A DNA stretch of 64,000 bases from Natrinema sp. CBA1119 (lineage in GTDB: Archaea; Halobacteriota; Halobacteria; Halobacteriales; Natrialbaceae), in the NCBI RefSeq assembly GCF_002572525.1, contig NZ_PDBS01000001.1, forward strand, positions 930,001-994,000. Direction: 5' to 3'. A program made the position numbers and the translations under genes. Shown here in pieces: positions 18,601 to 27,648 of the stretch. The notes beneath the pieces are model-generated. The model searched no databases. It saw only the letters and a list, made by a program, of their open reading frames with translations, and was not told where the DNA came from. The first letter of the stretch is position 1. Every line of letters begins with the position of its first letter.

Positions 18601-19878
18601 CTATCGACCCAGGTCCTCGTGCGCGCTCGCGAGGTGCCGCGAGGCGAGCGCCGCCAGCAGTGAGAGTTCGCCGGCGAGCGCGGCGGCGGCGATGATCTCG
18701 GCGAGCGCGTCGGCGTTCGACCCCGCCGGATCGCCGCCACCCCGGAGGCCGAGGATGTCGAGCGCTTCGGCCTGGGTGGGTAGTTTCGTTCCCCCACCGA
18801 CGGTCCCGACCTCGAGGGAGGCCAGCGAGACGCTGGCGTAGAGATCCGTGGTGCCATCCTCGCGCTCGCGGGCGTCCATCGTGGTGATCGTGTTCGCGGC
18901 TTCGACGACCTGGGCCTCGTCCTGGCCGGTCGCGAGGAAGGCCGCGCCGACCACGTTGGCGGCGTGGGCGTTGAACCCCAGGCTGCCCGCTTTGGCGCTG
19001 CCGATCAGGTTCTTGCGGGTGTTTGCCTCGACGATGGCGTCCGCGGTCGTGTGGAGCCGCTCCTCGACGATTTCGCCGGGAACGACGACATCGGCGGTCA
19101 CGGAGCGGCCCCGGCCTTCGACGGCGTTGATGGCGGCGGGTTTCTTGTCCGAGCAGAGGTTTCCCGAGAGCGCGACGAGCGAGGCGGGCGTCTCGCTCTC
19201 GACGACTTCGCAGGCCTCGCCGGTGGCGATCGTGGCCATGTTCATTCCCATCGCGTCCTTGGTGTCGTAGGCAAAGCGCAGGAAGACCGAGTCGCCGACG
19301 ACGTAGGGCTCGATGTCGAGCAGTTCACCGTGGCTCGTCGTGGACTCGGCAGCCTCCCGGAGCACCTCGAAATTGGCCTCAACCCACTCGACGGTCTCGG
19401 CGGCCTCGGCGACGCCGGTCACGCGAAAGACCGGCGCTCGAGTCATGCCGTTTTTCGTGACGCGCGCGTCGGCCCCGCCGGCGGAGCGGATCACGCCCAG
19501 CCCGCGGTTGACCGACGCCAGCAGCGCGCCCTCGGTCGTCGCGAGCGGCAGGTAGTGTTCGCCGTCGGCCGCGCCGCCGTCGTTCGCAGAACTCCCCGAG
19601 TTCTGCGAGCTCGGTGAGGTTTCCTCACCGTTGACGACGACGGGACCCACGACGCCCATCGGCACCTGCGCCGCGCCGATCATGTTCTCGATGTTTGGGT
19701 CCGCCTGCTCGGCGGGGAACGCGTAATTCCCGATCGCCTCGAGTTCGGTTCCCGTCTCGCGTTCGATGAGCAATCGGCGCGCGTGAGCCGCGGTGTCGTA
19801 GTCAGCGTGGTCCTCGAGTTCGTGAATGCGAAGGTCGCCGTCGCGCACTCGCTCGGCGAGGTCCTCGGGATCGGTCAT
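18601..19878 (-). CDS. hmgA: HMG-CoA reductase, class I
   Basis: 425 residues; NADPH-dependent reduction of HMG-CoA to mevalonate for archaeal lipids, the target of statins. Motifs: IENMIGAAQVPMGVVGP, the nucleotide-binding YDTKDAMGMNMAT, GNLCSDKKPAA with the catalytic Lys, and VGTVGGGTKLPTQAEAL. The protein is about 20 residues longer than relatives as I remember them, because of an insert at residues 86-104 (SPSSQNSGSSAND) coded by two adjacent DNA palindromes (19585-19607 and 19612-19630). The catalytic residues are intact. Confidence 0.95.
   Translation of the reverse strand: MTDPEDLAERVRDGDLRIHELEDHADYDTAAHARRLLIERETGTELEAIGNYAFPAEQADPNIENMIGAAQVPMGVVGPVVVNGEETSPSSQNSGSSANDGGAADGEHYLPLATTEGALLASVNRGLGVIRSAGGADARVTKNGMTRAPVFRVTGVAEAAETVEWVEANFEVLREAAESTTSHGELLDIEPYVVGDSVFLRFAYDTKDAMGMNMATIATGEACEVVESETPASLVALSGNLCSDKKPAAINAVEGRGRSVTADVVVPGEIVEERLHTTADAIVEANTRKNLIGSAKAGSLGFNAHAANVVGAAFLATGQDEAQVVEAANTITTMDAREREDGTTDLYASVSLASLEVGTVGGGTKLPTQAEALDILGLRGGGDPAGSNADALAEIIAAAALAGELSLLAALASRHLASAHEDLGR
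19585..19630. repeat. Two palindromes inserted in frame within hmgA
   Basis: CGCAGAACT-CCCCG-AGTTCTGCG (19585-19607) and CGGTGAGG-TTT-CCTCACCG (19612-19630) are perfect inverted repeats placed four bases apart. Together they code for the extra Ser/Asn-rich loop of the reductase. They look like a small inserted element kept in frame. Confidence 0.8.
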
Positions 19879-19933
19879 GGGTGGGTCGAGACGGTCGGAC
19901 GCCCTAACAGTTGCTGATTCCCGCGGTCGCGGC

Positions 19934-20326
19934 TCACCGATCGCGCAGATCGAACGTGACCTCGTCGCTGACGGCGCGATACCCCTCGAGGGCCTCGTGA
20001 CAGAGCACCGCGAGGATCGACCCGGTGCCGATCGATGCGATCAACAGATAGCGCGCCCCCGACGCGTCGTCGGCGAACGCGACCGCGAACACGGCCGTCG
20101 CGACGGCGGCGAAGCGAAGTCTGCTCCGCGAACGGGGGCCGGTTTCCGTGACCGCGAGATACAGTTGTGGGAGCGCGACGCCGATGCCGGCAAACACCAG
20201 GAATGCGAACAGCGGTCGATCGCGGAGCGCGACGCCGGTCTGTTGCTCCACAACGATCGAGCCCGCAACGGCGACGACGAACACCAGGAGTGAGCCGAAG
20301 ACGACACGCCCTTCCCGATCGATCAT
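19934..20326 (-). CDS. Four-helix membrane protein
   Basis: 130 residues. Hydrophobic helices lie at about 8-26, 39-57, 71-85 and 91-107, with an Arg-rich loop (GPRSRSRLRF) in the middle. It is coded 55 bp upstream of hmgA on the same strand and may be cotranscribed with it. No function recognised. Confidence 0.65.
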   Translation of the reverse strand: MIDREGRVVFGSLLVFVVAVAGSIVVEQQTGVALRDRPLFAFLVFAGIGVALPQLYLAVTETGPRSRSRLRFAAVATAVFAVAFADDASGARYLLIASIGTGSILAVLCHEALEGYRAVSDEVTFDLRDR

Positions 20327-20478
20327 AGGAATCGATCACCGGCCGGACAGGTCAACCTTGCGCTCGATTGCAGTTTCGGCGTCCGTCCCGTTCGATTCAC
20401 TTCCTCTCCTCGAATTTCGACCGGTCCCGTATCGCGATGGGGAATCGATTTTTGCTGCTGGGAGTTCATCGGACAGGC

Positions 20479-21462
20479 ATGAACGTTGGACTCATGGTAA
20501 CGGCATTCGGCGACGACGACCTCGCTGACGTCGCCGTTCGTGCCGAGAACAGCGGCTACGACGCCGTCTGGGTCGGCGAACTCTGGGGGGACAGCGGCGT
20601 CGTGCAGGCGACCGAGATGGCCTGTCGCACCGACGAGATTCGGATTGGCACCGCGATCTTGAACGTCTACTCCCGATCGCCCGCCGTCCTCGCGATGACC
20701 GCGGCCTCGCTCGAGGAGGCCTCGGACGGCCGCTTCACGCTCGGCCTCGGGACGAGCACGGCCACGGCGATCGAGGGCCTCCACGGAACGGCGTTCGATC
20801 GACCGGTCCGGCGCGCCCACGAGACGATCGAACTGATCCGCGAGTTTACCGCGGGGACCGGCGAGCCAGTCGACTACGAGGGGGAACTGCTCGAGGCGGC
20901 GGATTTCCCGTCGATCGAGGCGTCGGTGCCGATCTATCACGCCGGCCTCGGTTCGGCGAATCGCCGCGTCGTCGGCCGGCTCGCCGACGGCTGGATCCCG
21001 CATAACATCCCCTTTTCGCGGCTCGACGAGGCCTTCGAGGAGGTCGCGGACGCCGCCCGGGAACGCGACCGCGAGCCCGACGAAATCACGATCGCGCCGT
21101 ACGTCCCGTCGGCGGCCAGCGACGATCCGAGCGAGGCTCGGGACACCCTCAGCCGACACATCGCCTACTACGTCGGGAGCGGCGAGGGCTACCGCCGGGC
21201 GGTCGCGACGAAATTCTCCGAGGAGGCAGACCGAATCGCCGACGCCTGGCGCGGCGGCGACAAACGGGCCGCCGCGAACGCGGTGACGGACGAGATGATC
21301 GCCGATCTCGGGGTTGCCGGGACGCCCGACGAGGCGCGCGACCAACTCCGGACGCTCGTCGCTGAGACGGGAATCGACCATCCGATGGTCGTCGTTCCCG
21401 CACCGGCCTCGAACGAGATGGCCGAAACGACGATCGACGCGCTCGCACCCGAGCGGCCGTAG
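20479..21462 (+). CDS. F420-dependent LLM-class oxidoreductase
   Basis: 327 residues with the luciferase-like TIM barrel: MNVGLMVTAFG start, NSGYDAVWVGELWGDSG, IRIGTAILNVYSRSP, GRFTLGLGTST, and the C-terminal VAGTPDEARDQLRTLV. The subgroup includes methylene-tetrahydromethanopterin reductase-like enzymes common in haloarchaea, which use F420 or flavin. The substrate is unknown. An upstream in-frame ATG adds 14 residues and is less likely. Confidence 0.88.
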   Translation: MNVGLMVTAFGDDDLADVAVRAENSGYDAVWVGELWGDSGVVQATEMACRTDEIRIGTAILNVYSRSPAVLAMTAASLEEASDGRFTLGLGTSTATAIEGLHGTAFDRPVRRAHETIELIREFTAGTGEPVDYEGELLEAADFPSIEASVPIYHAGLGSANRRVVGRLADGWIPHNIPFSRLDEAFEEVADAARERDREPDEITIAPYVPSAASDDPSEARDTLSRHIAYYVGSGEGYRRAVATKFSEEADRIADAWRGGDKRAAANAVTDEMIADLGVAGTPDEARDQLRTLVAETGIDHPMVVVPAPASNEMAETTIDALAPERP

Positions 21463-21625
21463 TCCGTTGCTCGGTAGGGTCCGGTACGCAGCGGGATCAT
21501 CGCTGGTAGTCTCCTCTCCCGCACGACCGACGCCGTGTGCCCGAACCGCGGCCGACGCTTGCGAATCCGCGGCTAGCGCTTTTGCTTCGAACAGTCCACA
21601 GCCTCGAGCAGACGGGGCAACTACA

Positions 21626-22081
21626 ATGAGTACGAGCTATACCGATTTCGTCGGGGAGGTACAGCACAGGATCGAAGCCGGTCGGCAGGCCGAAGCCGTC
21701 CGAACCGTCCGTGCAGTCCTCGAGACGCTCGGCGAGCGCGTCGACGAGGGCGGCGCGACGGATATCGCAAGTCCGCTACCGATGGAGATCGATCGACACC
21801 TCCTGGCCGCCGATCACGGACAGGGATACGATTACGACGAGTTCGTCGACCGGGTGCTCGAGCGGCTGAACTACGACGATCTGGCTCTCGACGCGTCCTA
21901 CGGGCGGCCGTCGACCGTCGATCGGGCCGAGGCGGTCTACCGGATCAAAGCGGTCGTCGAACTGCTGAGCGAGCGGGTTCCCGGCGGCGAACTGGCCCAC
22001 GTCGAGGAGCAGTTCCCCGACGAGTTCTCCGACATGTTCGAGTTCGTCGACGTCGAGACGAAACCCTGGGAGGAAGCCTGA
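21626..22081 (+). CDS. DUF2267 family protein
   Basis: 151 residues, mostly helical, with two related halves: FVGEVQHRIEAGRQAEAVRTVRAVLETLGER, then DEFVDRVLERLNYDDLAL ... AVYRIKAVVELLSERVP, and QFPDEFSDMF near the end. This is the DUF2267 pattern (about 130-150 residues). Function unknown, often stress-linked in bacteria. Confidence 0.88.
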   Translation: MSTSYTDFVGEVQHRIEAGRQAEAVRTVRAVLETLGERVDEGGATDIASPLPMEIDRHLLAADHGQGYDYDEFVDRVLERLNYDDLALDASYGRPSTVDRAEAVYRIKAVVELLSERVPGGELAHVEEQFPDEFSDMFEFVDVETKPWEEA

Positions 22082-22090
22082 GGACAGCGA

Positions 22091-22546
22091 TTATCTCGCG
22101 AGATCCCGCTTCGCCCGTCGGATCTCGTCGTGGGCCTCGTCCGCGCCGTCGACGCGGGCGAGTCCCTCGGCGGCCTCGAGGGTCCGGACGGCGTTGTCGA
22201 GAAACGAGAGCACGTCGCCGGAGTAGGCATAAACCATATAGTCGTCGGTCATCACGTCGACGATCGCGTCCGGTCCCAGCCCCTGAGCGCGCAACTCGAG
22301 GAGGTACTGGAGGAACTTCCGCTCGGGACAGCCACAGTAAGGGTTGTTGTCACAGCCACAATCGAGGAAGTCCTGCGTGAAATCGAGGACGCGATCGCGG
22401 GTCGCGTCGTCGAGTTTCTCGAGGCCCTCGCCCTGAAAGAGCATGTCGAGCGTCGTCCCCTTGAACGCTCCTTTGGGGATGTTCGTCTCGAGCTGGGAGC
22501 TGAGCTGGCGGTGGTTCTTGACGTAGATCTTGTCGGTGATGGCCAC
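22091..22546 (-). CDS. DUF5814-type conserved haloarchaeal protein
   Basis: 151 residues from GTG 22546 (VAITDKIYVKNHRQL). A cysteine cluster CGCDNNPYCGCPERKF near the middle suggests a metal site, followed by helical repeats (GLGPDAIVDVMTDDYMVYAYSGDVLSFLDN). The frame is open to 22666, but the GTG start gives the expected N terminus. Convergent with the DUF2267 gene with only 9 bp between. Function unknown. Confidence 0.7.
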   Translation of the reverse strand: MAITDKIYVKNHRQLSSQLETNIPKGAFKGTTLDMLFQGEGLEKLDDATRDRVLDFTQDFLDCGCDNNPYCGCPERKFLQYLLELRAQGLGPDAIVDVMTDDYMVYAYSGDVLSFLDNAVRTLEAAEGLARVDGADEAHDEIRRAKRDLAR

Positions 22547-22725
22547 GCGTTGACCGTTCTTGGAGATGCGGGTCGAAAAACGTCTCGGTCGCGAACCGAC
22601 TCGAGTGTTACGAGCTATCAGGGACCACTCACGCCGGACGAAATCGCACGGTATGGAGTTCCACACTCCATCGCAGAGTCGTAACGTATTTTAGTCCAAC
22701 CGGCTGTAGGTTGAGATGCAAGCGT

Positions 22726-22799
22726 GTCCGGGTTGGGGTAGTGGTTATCCTTCAGCCTTGTGGAGGCTGAGACGCGGGTTCGATTCTCGCACCCGGACC
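22726..22799 (+). tRNA. tRNA-His (GTG)
   Basis: Cloverleaf with acceptor GTCCGGG/CCCGGAC, anticodon stem CAGCC/GGCTG, loop TTGTGGA giving anticodon GTG, T-arm CGGGTTCGATTCTCG. C73 at 22799 fits tRNA-His, whose extra G-1 is not encoded here (T at 22725) and must be added after transcription. CCA is not encoded. Confidence 0.95.
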
Positions 22800-22952
22800 T
22801 TCTGTGGCGTCATCGCGAACGGAGTGAGCGATGGCTCGGAGCAGTCTCGCTGCTCTGGTGAACAAACTCGTGAGCCGCGGCAGTCGACAGCAAATCGAAC
22901 CCAGACCGCCTGCGGTCGCATCGTGACCGGCCGCAGTTCGATCACCCCCGGC
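22800..22952 (+). repeat. Decayed tRNA-3'-end palindrome after tRNA-His
   Basis: An inverted T-arm piece ATCGAAC (22894-22900) and a direct, degenerate T-arm/acceptor piece GTTCGATCACCCCCGG (22935-22950) bracket a GC-rich hairpin (ACCGCCTGCGGTCGC). The layout resembles the clearer elements after tRNA-Phe, -Val and -Met. This copy is the weakest. Confidence 0.4.
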
Positions 22953-23027
22953 AACGCGCCGCCCAGAAGAAGCCGGCCCCGGTCCCGAAGCGGGACTTTT
23001 TGTTGGACGACTCCGACAGTGAACCAC

Positions 23028-23381
23028 ATGAGCCACGGACTGGAGCCAACGGAGGAGTACGACGGCTCCATCGCCGTCCACCTGCTGGACGACCAGTCGG
23101 GACGGGAGGAGATCCGCTGTGTGTCGTACCAGGCGGCAATCGACGTCGTCAAGGCCAATCACCGCTCGGTCACGGTCGCGAAGATCGTCGACCGGGACGG
23201 CGATGTCGTCTTCACCTCCGCTGAGATGGCGATCGACGACTGGGAGACCGAGTGGGAGCGCGCGAAACGCCGTCTCTCCGTCGACATCGAGGAGTACGAT
23301 TGCCCCCACGACAACATCGCCTGTTTCGCCGACGATCTCTGCATCGACTGCCAGATCGACAGGGTCAAAGAACAGTACTGA
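23028..23381 (+). CDS. Hypothetical protein with C-terminal Cys/His cluster
   Basis: 117 residues. The first 85 form a mixed alpha/beta domain (YDGSIAVHLLDDQSG, AAIDVVKANHRSVTVAKIVDRDGDVVF). The tail CPHDNIACFADDLCIDC has four Cys and one His spaced like a small zinc site. No family recognised. It lies just after tRNA-His and is convergent with the hydrolase gene. Confidence 0.65.
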   Translation: MSHGLEPTEEYDGSIAVHLLDDQSGREEIRCVSYQAAIDVVKANHRSVTVAKIVDRDGDVVFTSAEMAIDDWETEWERAKRRLSVDIEEYDCPHDNIACFADDLCIDCQIDRVKEQY

Positions 23382-23411
23382 ACGCGAGGTCGCCACCGGC
23401 TCGAGAATCGG

Positions 23412-24260
23412 TCACGCGGCGTCGTCGAGAAACGCCGTCAGCCGATCGACGAAGTACGCCGGCCGTTCCTCGGGAATCCAGTGACCGGCCCGGTCGACGA
23501 CCTCGCCCTCGACGTCGGTCGCGACGGCCTCCATGTCCCGGATCGGAAGGTCCCGAAACGAGGCCGCACCGCCGAGCGCGAGGACCGGCACCTCGAGCGG
23601 GTCCTCGGCGTGGGTACGGTTGTGTTCGGCGTCAGTCTCGTAGCCGCGATAGTACTCGAACCCGCCCCGCAGGCCGCCGGCCTGCGAGTAACAGCGGACG
23701 TACTCGTCGCGGGCCTCGTCGTCGATTGCCGACGGATCGTACGCCCCTTCCTTGTAGAACCAGTCGAGATACAGTCGCTCCCGGCCGGCGACCAGCCGCT
23801 CGGGCAGGTCTCGAACGCCGTGAAAGCGGGTGTGCCAGAGGTGGCGTTTCTCGTCCTCATTGATTCCCGGCAGGCCGGCCTCGAGGACACAGAGCGCGCG
23901 GATTTCGTCGCGATACTGGGCGGCGTAGGCGTAGGCCGTCGGCATTCCCCAGTCGTGACCGACAAGCGCGATCGGGTCGTCGCCGAACCCGAGCTCGTGG
24001 ACCAGTTCGCGAACGTCGGTCGCGACGGTGTCTTTGTCGTAGCCTGAGACGGGCGTCTCGGAGTCGCCCAGTCCGCGGAGGTCCGGTGCGATGACAGTGT
24101 ACTCGTCTGCCAGGTCCGGAATCACGTCTCGCCACTCGTACCACGTCTGTGGCCACCCGTGGAGCAGTACCAGCGGCGGACCCTCGCCGGCGGTCACGTA
24201 ATGCAGTTTGACGCCGTTGACACGGGCCCGTCCATGCTCGATATTATCACACGCAACCAT
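23412..24260 (-). CDS. Alpha/beta hydrolase (haloalkane dehalogenase / epoxide hydrolase-like)
   Basis: 282 residues. Oxyanion-hole motif LLHGWPQTWYEWR, APDLRGLGDSE, and the nucleophile elbow VGHDWGMPTAYAYA with Asp as nucleophile, which points to epoxide hydrolase, haloalkane dehalogenase or fluoroacetate dehalogenase rather than an esterase. The catalytic His is in DRAGHWIPEERP near the end. The substrate is not predictable. Confidence 0.88.
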   Translation of the reverse strand: MVACDNIEHGRARVNGVKLHYVTAGEGPPLVLLHGWPQTWYEWRDVIPDLADEYTVIAPDLRGLGDSETPVSGYDKDTVATDVRELVHELGFGDDPIALVGHDWGMPTAYAYAAQYRDEIRALCVLEAGLPGINEDEKRHLWHTRFHGVRDLPERLVAGRERLYLDWFYKEGAYDPSAIDDEARDEYVRCYSQAGGLRGGFEYYRGYETDAEHNRTHAEDPLEVPVLALGGAASFRDLPIRDMEAVATDVEGEVVDRAGHWIPEERPAYFVDRLTAFLDDAA

Positions 24261-24508
24261 ACATCTACGTAACTATACTGACGTATCAGTCTTTGGTCGA
24301 GAATACGTCGAGCCGGTGACTCACCGTGATTAGTATCGGTGGCGAGACGATGGCTCGGAGTCACGTCGCTGCTCCGGCGAACAATACCGAGAATCGCGGG
24401 ACTGAACCGTGAAGAAAGAGCGACGGTGTCACGACAACAATACTGATTCCTCAGAGCAAATATCATATCCCTACCTTTCATATCGAGTGACTTCCTGCGT
24501 GAGCATAC

Positions 24509-25552
24509 ATGTCTCAACGAATTCAACGGCGACGGGTATTGCAACTGAGTGGCGCGACGCTGGCCGCGACCGCGGCCGGCTGTCTCGGTGGCGATTCGGG
24601 GAACGGTAACGGGAACGGCGAAAACACGGCTGGCACGCCGGCATATGCCGAGTGGGTGGCGACCGTCGACGGCGAGGTTGCCGTCAGCTACGTCGATATG
24701 ATGGCGCTCAACGACCTCGACAGCGAAGAGGACGATTCGAGCGACGACTCGGGGAACCTCGAGGATATCGAAGACCCGATGATCGGAGTCCCGCTTAGCG
24801 GGATGTTTGTCGCCATGTTCACGGCCGGATTTGGCCTGGCGGGGACGCGGCTGAGCAACCTCATCACCTTCGATGAGGAACAGACGAACGAGGACGAATT
24901 CGACACCTCGATCGACGACCTTCTCATCACGAACGAGACGATCGTCATGACCGGCGACGTGGTCACCGACGAAATCGACAGCACGGTGACGGCCGCCACC
25001 GAAAGCGACTACGGGGCGGAAGTCCAGTTCGAACAGACGAGCGAAGTAAGCGGCTACACCCTTTACGAGCCCGCGGGAGACGGACAGCAGGAGACGGTGC
25101 TTGGGGTCTCCGGCAACGCGATCATCCAGGGTGAGAGTAAAGCGGACGTCGAGCGAGTCATCGAGACGAAACAGGGCGACGGAACCCGCGCTGTCGACGA
25201 ATTCGAGACGTTCGAGCGACTGCTGACGACCGGCGGTAACGGACACGTCGTGTTCGGCGGCTACAGCCCGGACGGGTTCGACATCGAGAACGAGCAGTCG
25301 TCGGAGGGCTCGGAACAGGATACCCAATTCGAGGAACTCGAGGATGCAAACGGCGTCGTCGGCTCGCTCACGATCTCCGACTCGGAAAGCACGGCCGACA
25401 TGGGGTTCGATTTCGACGACATCGACGATGCAAAACGCGACGAACTCGAGTCGGTTCTCGGCAGTCTGGGATCCGACGTTTCCGTCGACGTCGACGGCGG
25501 CTTCGTCTCCGCCTCGGCGACGTACTCCGACGACGCCCTCGAGGACATCTGA
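24509..25552 (+). CDS. Tat-exported lipoprotein, function unknown
   Basis: 347 residues. The N terminus has RRRVLQLSGATLAATAAGC, a twin-arginine signal (R7-R9) with lipobox Cys25, so the protein is probably exported folded and lipid-anchored outside the membrane. A Gly/Asn-rich linker follows. The rest is acidic and beta-rich with no cofactor motif. Signal and size suggest a surface protein of a haloarchaeal family of unknown role. Confidence 0.8.
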   Translation: MSQRIQRRRVLQLSGATLAATAAGCLGGDSGNGNGNGENTAGTPAYAEWVATVDGEVAVSYVDMMALNDLDSEEDDSSDDSGNLEDIEDPMIGVPLSGMFVAMFTAGFGLAGTRLSNLITFDEEQTNEDEFDTSIDDLLITNETIVMTGDVVTDEIDSTVTAATESDYGAEVQFEQTSEVSGYTLYEPAGDGQQETVLGVSGNAIIQGESKADVERVIETKQGDGTRAVDEFETFERLLTTGGNGHVVFGGYSPDGFDIENEQSSEGSEQDTQFEELEDANGVVGSLTISDSESTADMGFDFDDIDDAKRDELESVLGSLGSDVSVDVDGGFVSASATYSDDALEDI

Positions 25553-25785
25553 GCGGACGACCGATCGATCGTCGATCTCGTCTACGACGCCGTCGGAGCC
25601 GCCGTCGCCGCTATCCATGGCTCGTTCTCCTTCACCGACCTCTCCCAGCGGATCGCGGGCCGACTCGATGGATCGTAGCCGGCCCGTGTCAACTGGAGGG
25701 ATACTGCCCGGTCCGAGTCAGCTCGAGCCGCTTTCACTCCAGTCCGTTCGATCCGGTTCCAGTCGAAAAACGGGTGTGGGCACTC
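25553..25785. other. Gap between lipoprotein gene and repeat
   Basis: Together with the following repeat this is a stretch of about 310 bp between convergent genes. No gene or RNA is recognised outside the palindromic repeat. Confidence 0.5.
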
Positions 25786-25867
25786 ATACGGACTGCTGTC
25801 AGTCAGTTCCGGTGCGACCGCGATACGGCCTGCGGTCGCACCGGTAAATCGTTACAGCAGACCGTAT
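25786..25867 (+). repeat. 82-bp double palindrome, copy A
   Basis: Outer arms ATACGGACTGCTGT and ACAGCAGACCGTAT, inner arms CCGGTGCGACCGC and GCGGTCGCACCGG, so it can fold into a nested hairpin. It overlaps the stop codon of the aldo/keto reductase gene at 25867-25869. A near-identical copy of the same length is at 60155-60236. Confidence 0.85.
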
Positions 25868-26727
25868 CAGTCGGCCGCTTCGGTCAACCGCTGTACCTCG
25901 TCGTCGCTGAGTGAAAGGTGAGACGCGGCAACGTTCGACTCGAGGTGATCCGGATCCGAGGTGCCCGGGATGGGGAGCATCACGTCCGAGCGCTCGAGCA
26001 GCCACGCCAGTCCGACTTGTCGTCGCGTCGCGTCGTGTGCCTCGGCGATTTCGTCGAGGAGGTCACCGTGTTCGTCCAGATCGTCGCCGTTGATCGGGGC
26101 CCACGGGATGAAGCCGATGCCCTCGTCGTCACAGATCTCGAGGACCTCCCGACTCCCGCGGTCGTTCAGGTTGTACCGGTTCTGGACGGTCTCGATTTCG
26201 ACCTGTTCGCGGGCCTGATCGAGGAGTTCGGCGGAGACGTTGCTGACGCCGACCGAGTCGACGAGTCCCTCGTCTTTGAGTTCCGCGAAGGTCGCGACGG
26301 AGTCCTCGTAGGGCGTGTCGTCGTCGGGTCGGTGGAACTGGAAGAGATCGATGGTGTCCGTCTGGAGCCGATCGAGCGAGGTCAGGACCTGATTGCGGAT
26401 GTAGTCCGGATCGCCGTGTGCGATCCAGTCGCCCTCGCGGTTGCGCAGCAGGCCGGCCTTGGTCGCGACCAGTACGTCGTCGGGGTCGCCGATCGCCTCG
26501 CCGATGAGTCGCTCGCTCGCGGCGGGGCCGTAGGAGTCGGCCGTGTCGATGAGGTCGACGCCGCAGTCGACGGCGCGTTCGACGACCTCGCGTGCGGTCT
26601 CCTCGTCCTCGGGCGCGCCGATGATGTTCTCGCCGGTGAGGCGCATCGCACCGAAACCCAGCCGGTGAACCGTCGAATCGCCGATCTCGAACGTGTCGCT
26701 CTCGTTTGTGATCGAGTTACTGCTCAC
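25867..26727 (-). CDS. Aldo/keto reductase
   Basis: 286 residues from GTG 26727 (VSSNSITNESD); an extension to 26796 is open but lacks family features. TIM-barrel NADPH-dependent reductase with the catalytic tetrad Asp and Tyr in DLIDTADSYGP, Lys in VATKAGL and His in FQFHRPD. The C-terminal coenzyme-binding part is LPIPGTSDPDHLESN. The stop codon sits in the palindromic repeat. Physiological substrate unknown. Confidence 0.9.
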   Translation of the reverse strand: MSSNSITNESDTFEIGDSTVHRLGFGAMRLTGENIIGAPEDEETAREVVERAVDCGVDLIDTADSYGPAASERLIGEAIGDPDDVLVATKAGLLRNREGDWIAHGDPDYIRNQVLTSLDRLQTDTIDLFQFHRPDDDTPYEDSVATFAELKDEGLVDSVGVSNVSAELLDQAREQVEIETVQNRYNLNDRGSREVLEICDDEGIGFIPWAPINGDDLDEHGDLLDEIAEAHDATRRQVGLAWLLERSDVMLPIPGTSDPDHLESNVAASHLSLSDDEVQRLTEAAD

Positions 26728-26985
26728 GGCCGTACTGACAGTCTCCGCCCTCTTGAGAAGTGGGCTTCCCCGAACGGAATGCCGGTTACGCCCCATTCGG
26801 TGTTCGGATCACTGTTCAACGTGATCGTCAGCGGAATCGACCGTCTCAAAACTCGAGCCACGTTCGCAGTGTCTCGGCTAACCGACGACGCGAATCTCTC
26901 GCGATCCGGCGTCCGTTCTTCCGGTCATTGTGGTGCGGTTCGGAGACGCCCCTTCTCACTCTACTCCGAAAGCGATCGCGACCAC

Positions 26986-27648
26986 TCACTCGAGGGACGG
27001 GAGTATTTCGTCGCGAATATACTCGAGAAACTCCGCCGAGTCGAACGCAGACGGCCGATAGAGTTCCACGTAGCCGCTTCGGGTGGCCGTCATCTTCACG
27101 TCGTTCCCGTCGTGGTCATAAGAGATCCCGATCTGGTTGAGAGACGACGTCTCGAGCACGTCGCCCATCTCGTCGCGAAGGTCCGCGCCGTGAAAGACCC
27201 CGTTGACGTCGGTTTCGTCGGGCCCGTAGAACCCGGCTTTCCACGGCGTCGCTCCCTCGCGGGCCGCGACGAACGCGTCGAGATCGACCGTCGCCCGCTC
27301 GATGCTCGAGTTCGTCTCCCTCCCGATGAAATCGAACGCGAAGGCCCCGTCGCCGCTGTCGACGACGACGAATTCGCCCGGGATGCCGACGAACTCGGCG
27401 AACCGCGTGACGGTCCGCTCTCGCTCGTCGACGTGGATCTCGCCGTTTTCGATCGTCGTCGCGGTTTCGTTCGCGACCGCGTCGGCGGCCGCCCGTCCCT
27501 CGAAGGCCATCTCCCCCGAGGGAAGCGAGAACACGCGGTCGATCGTGAGACACCGCTCGAGTTCGTGCTCGTCCTCGGTGACCGTCTCCGTGAACGAGTC
27601 GACGACCGAGAACGTGCCGTCGACGACGCCGAGCACACCTGCTTTCAT
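26986..27648 (-). CDS. Hypothetical haloarchaeal protein
   Basis: 220 residues starting MKAGVLGVVDGTFSVVDSF. It looks soluble, mixed alpha/beta, with a GDGAFAFDFIGRETNSS segment and a C-terminal ILPSLE tail. No family recognised; its codon use and acidity match the neighbours, so it is probably a real gene of a narrow haloarchaeal family. Confidence 0.6.
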   Translation of the reverse strand: MKAGVLGVVDGTFSVVDSFTETVTEDEHELERCLTIDRVFSLPSGEMAFEGRAAADAVANETATTIENGEIHVDERERTVTRFAEFVGIPGEFVVVDSGDGAFAFDFIGRETNSSIERATVDLDAFVAAREGATPWKAGFYGPDETDVNGVFHGADLRDEMGDVLETSSLNQIGISYDHDGNDVKMTATRSGYVELYRPSAFDSAEFLEYIRDEILPSLE

